DNA of 64,000 nucleotides, from NCBI GenBank assembly GCA_036768485.1, contig JAVLUZ010000167.1:558001-622000 (forward strand). Reading direction: 5' to 3'. Position 1 is the stretch's first letter. Each line of letters opens with the position of its first letter. Made by a program: the position numbers and the translations under genes. Source of the DNA: Mermis nigrescens (Eukaryota > Nematoda > Enoplea > Mermithida > Mermithidae). Shown here in pieces: positions 55,876-64,000 of the stretch. The notes beneath the pieces are model-generated. The model did not search any database. It saw only the letters and a program-made list of their open reading frames with translations, and had not been told where the DNA came from.

Positions 55876-56101
55876 CATACGTGGGCAGCACCAAAATTCT
55901 GGGGGTTCAAGATTTTTAAAGGTCAAAAAATGACCTTAAAAATGGTGCATGGCGAAAAAACACCATTTTTCAACGTTTCTTATCGAGCACTATCCATTGG
56001 CATCAAAAAATTGAGGAAAAACAATTTCAAAAATTGAATTCTGGGGGGGGGTGCATTTTGGTTTCTCGGGAGAAGGGGGCGTATCCCCACGCCCAGGTGT
56101 G
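55876..56101 (+). mobile_element. Family A MITE with perfect target duplication
   Basis: CATACGTGGGCAGCACC ... CACGCCCAGGTGTG, flanked by GTTCTAAC at 55868-55875 and 56102-56109. Confidence 0.97.
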
Positions 56102-56779
56102 GTTCTAACCCCTCCCCACACTCACGTGTGATCCCCGCCTCATCCCCTCGCATAGTGAAATATGCATATCTAACAAAGGAAACTGATGGATAAATTTGAA
56201 CCCAAATTTTCGTAAGATTCACAACAAAATCTTCGGCATTTGCGTAAGCTACGCGCCTACCGTACACTTTTAGCGCGAAAATAAGGCATTTAGACTTTTA
56301 TTCTCATAAAAAATTTAAAAATATGGCAGATGATGACCGAAAAATATATAGGTACTGCTTATCAAGCATATTATGATGGCACATATAGGCAGGTACGTTA
56401 AGCCGCCTCCGCTTAATCAGTCCTTGTACTGCTGAAGTGTGTACAATTATCGAAAAAGCATAATTTACTTCAACGCTAATAAGCCACAAAACAGAAAAGA
56501 GACCAAGGGATTAGATGATTTATGCTAGTAAGAACAATGATCAAATATACGAACCAGCGCACCGGCTTACAGAACAACAGCAATTTGAGTAAATATTATT
56601 TGCAGTAATACAGATTACAACGCGCGCACATAATCGCATGCACATTCAATTCAACTACTTACAAAAGAGATCAGCATTTATCACCATGATTGGACGTCCT
56701 AATCTCAATATATCCAAGTGCATTATTTGTCCTTTCGGACTGAAGCAACAAGGTCAAACGCATTTGTGTAGAGCGTGAT

Positions 56780-57085
56780 CATATATGATCCTGGCGAAGG
56801 GGTTTGGGAGGTTAACCCCAAAACCCAGATAATTTTTGAACCCCCAGAATTCCCGATTTATTAAAAGTTTCCAAAAAATTCGTAGAAAAGGTGCTGTTTT
56901 AAGCATTTTTAGTCATCTGTTTGCTCAATAGTGTCTAATTTTCGGCGCTTCGCACCATATGCTCAATTCGTGACCATATTTTGTTCAATTTATTCGAATT
57001 TATGTTTATTCTAAATTCTGTTTTTAATCTCTAGAAAGATAAATAGAGCATTGTCAGAAACGCCGAATTTTTAAATTCTGAAGGT
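56780..57085. mobile_element. Family F MITE, diverged
   Basis: Contains 'tctagaaagataaatagagc', 'attgtcagaaacgccg' and the reverse hairpin variant GGCGCTTCGCACC (56944). Ends approximate. Confidence 0.55.
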
Positions 57086-57156
57086 TTCGGGATACAGATT
57101 TAATATGTAAATTTAAAAACATTCTGCTCTAGAGCAAGCCATTCTCATTCAAGATA

Positions 57157-57250
57157 TATAAGTAGCTTGTTGGATTTTAATCATGATTATACAAACATGT
57201 ATTTATAAGTAGCTTGTTGGATTTTAATCATGATTATACAAACATGTACG
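57157..57250. repeat. 47-bp perfect tandem duplication
   Basis: The unit beginning 'tataagtagcttgttgg' occurs twice, at 57157-57203 and 57204-57250. The near-identity suggests a recent duplication. Confidence 0.9.
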
Positions 57251-57603
57251 TACACTGTTCTGTTTAGCATAGAAACTCTGAGGGTCTGCTCCGAAACAAA
57301 TAACAAGCTTTTATAGTATCTGTTTTGGGCTTAAAAACTATGGAAACACGCCAAAAACACTATTACCGATGTTTCCGGTAAAATTTTTTAGAGTTAAATC
57401 AAATTAAACCAAATATCTTCAAAAATTACTATTGAATTAAACAGATCGCCAAACACGCTTAAAGCAGTACATTTTCTGTTTTTCCATTAAATTAGAAAAT
57501 TACAATTTATGGGAGTCAGCACAGCACTTAGTCATTGATTAGATGAGCTAAGGTCAATTTAGCAAGTACTATGCTTAAAGTAAGAATACCTTCATACTGA
57601 TAT

Positions 57604-58262
57604 CAGTCCGGATCCACGATTTTCTGAAAGAGGAGGGGCGGAACCATAGGTTGCGGCACCAAAGTTCTGAATGTGCAAGATTTTTTCAAAGGTCAAAAAA
57701 TGGCCTTAAAAATGGTGTTATGACGAAAAACACCATTTTTCATCGTTCCTCATCGAGCACTATCCATTGGCATCAAAAAATTGCGGAAAAAAACAAGAAA
57801 AAAAAATTTAAAAATTGAATTCTGGGGGGAATTTCGGTTTCTGGGGGGTATTTTACTTTCTGGGGATGCAAACCCCCTAATCCCCCACGCCCAGGTATGG
57901 ACGGAGCCCCGAATTCCCTAGCGTTGTCAAAAAATGCTTAAATGCGGTTTTTAGCCGTTTTCCGATAGGCAGAATCAGTAATAATGCAAAGAACTCGCAA
58001 AATTGATGCGGAAATATTCTCGAGAAATCAATGTAATAACTATAAAGTCACGGTTCTGTACATAAACTACCCTTCTGACGTACAAATAAGCTTATTAGAG
58101 CGCCAAGAAAGTCAGTAAATGTCATTAATAAGTATCTAACCCGGCGCGAAGCGCCGAAAAATCATGATAAAAACGGCAACAATCGTCAAAAAATACATAT
58201 CTATTCTTCATTGCGCCCGAATATTTTTTGGCAATAGGGGCGGGCGCCCCCCTCCCCCGAGA
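57604..58262 (+). mobile_element. Family B transposon interrupted by a family A MITE
   Basis: Left end CAGTCCGGATCCACGATTTT. Family A inserted at 57645-57899 (flanks GGCGGAAC / GACGGAGC). The rest runs on with the family B hairpin (58143) and 'ggggcgggcgcccccctccc' near the right end. Confidence 0.78.
57645..57899 (+). mobile_element. Family A MITE nested in family B
   Basis: CATAGGTTGCGGCACC ... CACGCCCAGGTATG, nearly full length. Confidence 0.93.
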
Positions 58263-58427
58263 TTATTATGATTAGCAACATTCAGTTTCAAAACATAAGG
58301 AAAAATTCAGCTCTGAATGTTCATAAAGTTTAACACCACTCCTACCATTCTGCTGACACTCCATTCACTTTGCACAACAGCATTATGTTCCAGTTCAAGC
58401 GCATTGCATAAGATTATAGAACGCAAA

Positions 58428-58605
58428 TTAAGCCAATGGCTTTAAATTATTCATCATTGAAAGCTGACTGCAATTAGCCGTGGGCCTACAGCAAACCAAC
58501 TGCGAACAATCACGCGTTTCTTGTTCTTGGTGGTTGAAATATTCGAATGTCAACGTAAATTGAAAATATAATCTAATGTAGCCGTAGTATAATTCGCACA
58601 TTCCC
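58428..58605 (-). CDS. TMEM106: TMEM106-like terminal exon
   Basis: Acceptor (minus) ttatttgtag|G. Open to TAA at 58430-58428. Contains the EYFNHQEQ motif and paired cysteines. Confidence 0.8.
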
Positions 58606-61600
58606 CTACAAATAAAAAAAGCACGTGAAATATACATAGTGTCCCTCCAAACCATAGGTGGGCAGTACCGAAATTCTGGAGGGGTGCAAGATTTTTCAAT
58701 TGTCAAAAAATGGTCTTTAAAATGAGGGTATGTCGAAAAAACACCGTTTTCCAACGTTTCTCCTCGAGTATTATCCATTAGCATCGAAAAATTGCGATAA
58801 AAACGAAAAAATTTTCAAAAATTGAATTCTGGGAGGGGTAATTTTTGATTTCTAGGGGTATTTGGCCTCCTGGGAGTGCAAACCCCAAGCCCCTTCCCCA
58901 CGCCCATGTGTGCTCCTAACTATCCCAACTGTTTTTTCATAATAACTCCGCTGATTCGAAATATTTTTCGATGATTTTCTGAACTTAGATGTAAGCATAA
59001 GTGGGCGGCATCAAAGCTCTAGGGGGGTTTTCAAAGGTCAAAAAATTGCCTTAAAAATAATGTTATGGCGAAAAAACACAATTGTTCAAAGTTTCTCATC
59101 GAGCACTATTTATTGGCATCAAAATTGCGAAAAAAAAACAAAAAAATTCCGAATCCCCCAGGCCCAAATATGGTTGTAAGGTGCAATGAAAAACTAGATG
59201 GCATGATTTGGTGGCGTTTGCTTGCTTATGGTTTAAGCTACACGACTTTTTGTAAACCTTAGTTTTTACAGGCGGTCCCACCTGAGTATCCGAACTATTA
59301 TCTCGCGTTAGCTCATGTAATTCTTAATATTTTAAAAAACTTTTTCAAGCGATTATGAGAACGTATAATAGGCCATCGACTGGCTAAGTTTGGCATCAAT
59401 TGGTAATATACTGTCAAAATGAAACATTTTTACAGAACTAACTTTTCTTCGCTACGCAAAAATTGTCGTAATGACTTTTGACAGCAATTTCTCATGAACT
59501 TGTGTAAACCCATTCAGCAAGTTTTTTATTGATTCACAAGCATTCAGATGGTACTCAAAATGCACTATCCTTTATTGCTTGAGTGCCTTAAATCGTGGGC
59601 TATACATAGATCGCAAAATACATCAATTTTACAAGGAAAGACTATCAAAAATCTAAGGTTTACACTAAGTTCTGCAGTTTACACAATGAATGGGCAAAAC
59701 CAATCAAACCTAGTCACTTATCTTCCTATTGGACCTACTAACCATATCCAAAAGCTTATTGAGAAAATAAGAATTGTTGAAATTGTTAAGAAAAAATGTA
59801 TTGGATAGTTAGATGGGACACCCTGTACATTTTTCGCAAAAAAATTTAAAAACGAGCAGTGAGCACCATACCTGGGCGTGGTGGGGGAGGGCGTTTGGGT
59901 AGTATGCACCCCATAGAAACCAAAATACCCCTAGACCAAAATACCAACCAGAATTCAATTTTTGAATTTTTTTTTGTTTTTTCCGCAATTTTTCGATGCC
60001 AATGGATAGTGCTACTGCTCGATGAGAAACCTTGAAAAATGGTGTTTTTTCGCCATACCACCATTTTTTAGGCCATCTTTTGACCTTTGAAAAAATTCTT
60101 GCACTCCCCAAGACCTTTGGTGCCGCTCACCTATGATGAGCGCCTCTAAACTCTGATTAGCACATTTAGCCAAAAAGGACGAGTGGAAACCGCCCAGATC
60201 AGCTAGCTATTCATGTAATTTGTCGTTAACTCTTTCATTTTTGCTCGTTAAAATAGCGGCGGGAGAGGCGGCGGCGGCCGTCCACTTCCCGGCCGAAAAA
60301 AATTTTGACAGGTAAGACAATGCATTAAATGATGGAAAAATCGCATCTCTCTATTCGTAAATTTTCGAATTTTCGACTGCAGTGTTTCCTTAATTTTGCC
60401 TACGAGAAAAACGACACTTTTAGCTACCCCAAATTTATATTATACCCGTCCATCCCCCTTGGACGAATTCAGGATACAAACCTGCGTACAAACATAAGCG
60501 TATAATGAGATATATACAGATTTAGGGAGTTTCAAATAATTTTAGGTAGATATATGATATCGCCCGAAAACCCAGAAGCGAGACAACAAACAAATTTTAT
60601 TTATTAGATTTGTCATCATTGAGCGTCAGACTCTCTAATGGCTCCAAAAGCATGAAACCCGGGTAAATCACGAATTTCAAGGAGTCCCAAGATACACAAG
60701 GGTCGAAAAAAGAACACATTAATATTAATTAAAAGAATTTATTAAAAATTTTAAAAAACATATTGATGATGGAACAAAATTTTCTAAAAGGTAATTCTAG
60801 GGAGTCCCGCCAACTTTGAGGAGATCTTCCAGGATTTAAAAGTCCGACTGAACCCCCAAACTTCCAAACACCCATATACTACATCGAAAACAAAAGAAGC
60901 GTTTAGCCGAGGGTCAGTGGCGGATCTAGGATTTTTCCAAGGGGAGGGGCGGTACCCCTAAAGGGGGGGGGGCGGAACCCTGACTTGGGCGGAAAAATTA
61001 GCCGTCTTAACCCGAAAATCGCTAAAAATCGCTCAAAAATGCTTAATTTTGCGCACTACTTTAGGCCAATGGGGGCGGCCGCCCCGCCCCCCTATATCAG
61101 CCCCTACCGAGAATGATGGAGAAAATTTCTAAAAACATATGAAAACCAATAGTAAATCAAATCAGAAAATCAGCAGTCAGTCACCACTACCACCATACAC
61201 AATTAGCAGGGAAATGGGAAATCCCCACCCAAAGTTGGTCTTAATTTTTGTGAAATAATTTGCCCTTTTTAGCCGCTCTTACGTGTTTTTTAGCTGGAAA
61301 TTGGAGATCATTTATCCTCCCCTAATTTTGGAAGTCATTTAACCCCCAAATTGGCTAGGGACCCCACATGCACACTGGGGAAATATTGGGGGTATCCCTC
61401 CCTACCATAACTTTCAAAAAGCATACCCCTCAGGTCATTTTGGACCGAAACTGATTGCTTGAATCATGAAAAAGCGTCAAATGACGGCTAAGAGTGTAAT
61501 TTCAAGTAGATACTTATTTTACGAGCAATAGACTGAACAATATTTTCCATCCATACACTTTTCTTCCATTATTTTGTACATATTTGCTGTTAAAGGTCGT

Positions 61601-62571
61601 CACATTGCCCTTATTGTTATTGCTCTCATGCAAATATAACCGTAAACATTCATGAACAATAGAATACGACGAATTAAGTACAAAAATTTGGCATTAAATA
61701 TGTGAGAAATTTATCATTAACCCCACCTCCAAGGTAACTCGCTTTACCCCTCCCAGAGCTTTTAATGGATTGCATGTACGTGGGGACCACACCTGGGCGT
61801 CGTGAGTTAACCAAAATACCCCTTCCAGAATTCAACTTTTGAAAAAAAAATTTTTCCGCAATCTTTCGATGAGAAACGTTGAAAAATGGTGTTTTTTCGC
61901 CGTACCACCATTTTTAAGGTCATTTTTTTGACCTCCCCAGAATTTTGGTGAGGACCCAATCTAAAATTTTGAGCCATTGCATGCATATTCACCAAGCAAG
62001 CAAACCAACCAAGTAACAAATTAAACTATCAACAAACCGTCCAAACAGTTAAGCTGACATTTTCAGGTAGTCAAACTTCGGCACGCATGATGTACATAGG
62101 GGAGGGTGAGGAGGGTGACCAGACCACACCTGGGCGTGGGGGGAGCGGGTTTGGGGCGTATGCACTCCCCCTCGTTCATAAAGCACCCTAGAAAATAATT
62201 AGTTCTGGTTTATGGCAAACACATACCTACCTCATTTTTACGATGAAAAATCTTTAAATCAAGCAAATGCGTTAAATTAGTAACGCATAAACTATACAAA
62301 CGTCACTGAGTAAAAAATTTACATAAATTTTTCTTAATCCACATACGTGGATTAAGGAGAAACAAACTTACAGAGTCCAGTCCGTAATAGCTACACTATG
62401 ATTCAACCAAATGTCCATATTTTTTGTCTTCATTGGCACTGTGATTCGACTATAATTGTGTCCTTTGCCAATCACTTCCGTATTATCCGGATACACAACT
62501 TTAACCACTGTACTCGTAGCATTTATCAAACGAACATTGAAATAATTGTCGTTTGTTACGGAAATAGAATT
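58428..62571 (-). CDS. TMEM106: TMEM106-like protein, last two exons
   Basis: TMEM106 proteins are type II membrane glycoproteins of late endosomes and lysosomes whose lumenal part is a beta-sandwich. On the - strand, exon 62571-62372 reads NSISVTNDNYFNVRLINATS and continues through VIGKGHNYSRITVPM to AITDWT; exon 58605-58428 reads GMCELYYGYIRLYFQFTLTF, EYFNHQEQETRDCSQLVCC, RPTANCS and stops (TAA). Donor phase 2 and acceptor phase agree. The match is to the NITNNNYYSV..., KARLNNITI and TTTYFGHSEQ...YQYVDC stretches of animal TMEM106. Sequons NAT, NYS, NHS and NCS fit a glycosylated lumenal domain. The cytosolic N-terminus and the membrane helix must be encoded further upstream (coordinates above 62571) and were not found. 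The 3.8-kb intron holds family A, family B and a mariner-like element. Confidence 0.8.
58653..58912 (+). mobile_element. Family A MITE
   Basis: CATAGGTGGGCAGTACC ... CACGCCCATGTGTG; flanks CTCCAAAC / CTCCTAAC (seven of eight). In the TMEM106-like intron, 48 bp from the exon. Confidence 0.95.
58996..59172 (+). mobile_element. Family A MITE, internally deleted
   Basis: CATAAGTGGGCGGCATC ... CCCAAATATG, lacking the block before the right end. Flanks GATGTAAG / GTTGTAAG (seven of eight). Confidence 0.88.
59268..59827. mobile_element. 560-bp mariner/Tc1-like non-autonomous element
   Basis: Ends TACAGGCGGTCCCACC and GATGGGACACCCTGTA are inverted repeats beginning and ending in TA, typical of the IS630/Tc1/mariner group. 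An 86-codon open frame at 59548-59808 could not be matched to a transposase. Confidence 0.65.
59867..60135 (-). mobile_element. Family A MITE
   Basis: CATACCTGGGCGTGG ... GCCGCTCACCTATG; flanks GTGAGCAC / ATGAGCGC (six of eight). Confidence 0.94.
60915..61109 (+). mobile_element. Family B transposon, short derivative
   Basis: CAGTGGCGGATCTAGG ... CCTATATCAGCCCCTACCG, with only about 195 bp between the ends and G/C-runs inside each. Lacks the hairpin motif. Confidence 0.7.
61790..61952 (-). mobile_element. Family A MITE, degenerate
   Basis: CACACCTGGGCGTCG ... CCCCAGAATTTTGGTG; several internal deletions. Confidence 0.8.
62127..62173 (-). mobile_element. Family A MITE, end fragment
   Basis: Only CACACCTGGGCGTGG to 'gtatgcactccccctcg' remains. 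Confidence 0.75.
62372..62571 (-). CDS. TMEM106: TMEM106-like penultimate exon
   Basis: Minus-strand acceptor tcgcttttcag|AAT and donor ACTCT|gtaagt, a strong consensus. 66 codons plus two bases. The open frame extends past the acceptor, but the extra residues (through a Cys/Pro-rich start) do not resemble the family. Confidence 0.82.
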
Positions 62572-63625
62572 CTGAAAAGCGAGGACATTTAGCGCTAGAT
62601 GAAAAACAATGACTATTTCGGCCGGGCAAGAGTCGGGGGCTGGGGTACACAAGGTATAATATACATACTATAGCATATAGTGTATAGGTACACAGTATAT
62701 TGTATAGTCATAGTATAGTAAACATATATAACAAATGTAAATAAAGTGATGCAGTTTCGGTGTGACAGAGAACATGCGGCTTACTTTACAGATCGCTTAG
62801 CAAGAAGTGATTGATCATATTTAATACAGCTCAAGTTCAGTTGCAACGCTAAATACGTTTTAGTTCCTGTCCACGATTCTCAGGCATACCCTGACTCTGT
62901 GAAGAATTTACTTTGCAGGACATCGCTTCCACCATTCTGGGTATTCAATCTATCAGCTCAAAATTTTGTTAAGATGCAGTTCCATACTAATTTCTTCTCT
63001 ATAATGACCATTACCACTTGAAGTGAAAAAGATCACATTTGAGACAAGACATTTATATTTCAATATTAACTAATCCTTAAGCAGTGATTTCAGTTAATAG
63101 CGATTATCGGATGAATTAATTTCGCTGTTTTTGAAAGAATTCATAAACAGTTTGTGTAGACAGATTTGTTTTGCTGCACTTAATTAAAACGCACACGCGG
63201 AATGAGCAAAATTCGGACTTTGTAACTGCGAAAAATCGTGAAACTTTGACTAGTTCTGCATATATTAAAATATGACCTTAGTTCTTGCGCTTGAGAATTT
63301 CTAAACCCATCCTACTTCGTTTGATTTTCCTGCTGTCTGTCGTATTTATATTGACAAATTAAAGTCTCCCAAAACGCTGACTTGAGATACTGATTGATTA
63401 TGAAACCTATATCTTAGAAGGAGTACAAAGAATTCTTTTCATACATTATGGGAAAACAGGCTAACTGCTTCAGTCACAGGCAATCGTAGAAGGTCCTGCT
63501 TAACAAAATAATGAACAATGATCATGTGATCACTTGAAGGAAGAAAATGACTTCTATAATTTATTTAGAGACAAGAACGCTGTTGTTATTGTACTATAAA
63601 AACTGAGCAAATGCAATAAATTTTC

Positions 63626-63715
63626 CCCGACCCCCGGCCATTTTTTTGACTTGCCCCGGCCGGGGCAAGCGACCCCGAAAAAGGACGGAGCCAGGGCCGG
63701 AGGAACCCCGGTCAA
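63626..63715. mobile_element. Family C-related fragment
   Basis: A 90-bp block with 'gccccggccggggcaagcg' and 'ggccggaggaaccccgg', like the terminal G/C blocks of family C but without the TAGGGATG ends. Confidence 0.5.
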
Positions 63716-63780
63716 TCACTTTTTCTGACTAAAGCTTTACGTAAAAATTTAGCTAAAATGAACTAAAACGTAGTCGTATG

Positions 63781-64000
63781 CATAGGTGGGCGCCACCAAA
63801 GTTCTGGGGGAGGGGTGCAAAATTTTTTCAAATGTCAAAAAATGGCCTTAAAAATGGTGGTATAGCGAAAAAACACCATTTTTCAAGGTTTCTCATTGAG
63901 CACTATCCATTGGCATCAAAAAATTGCGGAAAAAAACCAAAAAAATATCAAAAATTGAATTCTGGGGGATATTTTGGTTTTCTGAGGGGTGCATACCCCC
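63781..64000 (+). mobile_element. Family A MITE, cut by the window edge
   Basis: CATAGGTGGGCGCCACC onward through 'gagcactatccattggcatc' to GGTGCATACCCCC at the last base. Confidence 0.95.

Larger units (their letters stand above)
47658..58427. other. Gene-poor region between the DPBB and TMEM106-like genes
   Basis: More than 10 kb with no recognised gene. It holds the repeats listed separately and a transposon-like end at 49258 (CGTGCTTAGGGGTGGCAAAC). A G/C-richer patch at 54640-54990 has open frames on both strands (a 98-codon one on +, 54639-54935) that I could not assign. A fragment resembling the ladder units of repeat E lies at about 55300-55470. A gene with diverged or tiny exons could be missed here. 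Confidence 0.5.
62572..64000. other. Region upstream (5') of the visible TMEM106-like exons
   Basis: No further exon of the gene could be recognised. It holds a family C-like fragment (63626-63715) and the start of a family A MITE. Confidence 0.5.

Noticed and set aside
59548..59808. 86-codon open frame in the mariner-like element as a transposase remnant
   Set aside because: No DDE/DDD motif or helix-turn-helix pattern could be seen.

Overview
This is a window of animal nuclear DNA. It is AT-rich, its genes are split by GT-AG introns of 57 bp to 4.7 kb, and more of it is transposon remnant than exon. Six protein-coding genes can be read once exons are joined by splice phase and family similarity. 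The organism is a metazoan, probably a protostome. Short polypyrimidine-poor acceptors (TTTAG, TTTAAG, TTCAG) and an AG acceptor 2-28 nt upstream of four start codons hint at a spliced-leader-using lineage such as a nematode. This is inference; the species is not identified.

Layout, + strand: the 3' end of a THOC5-like gene (mRNA export; exons near 557-5018); a complete NIPSNAP gene (nine exons, 7748-15578, mitochondrial); a complete animal-type phosphomevalonate kinase (two exons, 16900-19241); a complete DNA polymerase kappa (eleven exons, 27591-42621, with UBZ4 finger and PIP-like motif); and a secreted double-psi beta-barrel (expansin/RlpA-like) protein (two exons, 43782-47088). On the - strand: the last two exons of a TMEM106-like lysosomal membrane protein (58428-62571). 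The genes are unrelated housekeeping functions plus one unusual secreted protein; no operon logic is evident. There is a 100-base assembly gap at 47558-47657.

The rest is mostly non-autonomous DNA transposons with 8-bp target-site duplications (hAT type). The commonest, called family A here, is a 230-280 bp MITE with ends CATASSTGGGCG; more than 20 copies or fragments lie in introns and between genes on both strands. Other families (B, C, D, E, F, J, K, my labels) are 170 bp to 2.9 kb. They are nested in one another, up to four levels at 21391-26749. No intact transposase was found.

The points most worth a second look are: (1) a 13-base hairpin GGCGCGAAGCGCC, containing the exceptionally stable DNA mini-hairpin GCGAAGC, recurring in several otherwise different repeat families; (2) the secreted double-psi beta-barrel gene, unusual in animals; (3) family A copies sitting exactly 8 bp from an older copy; (4) a duplicated intron block in which one copy has one MITE and the other two; (5) the unclassified 2.8-kb repeat E with internal ladders of tandem units.
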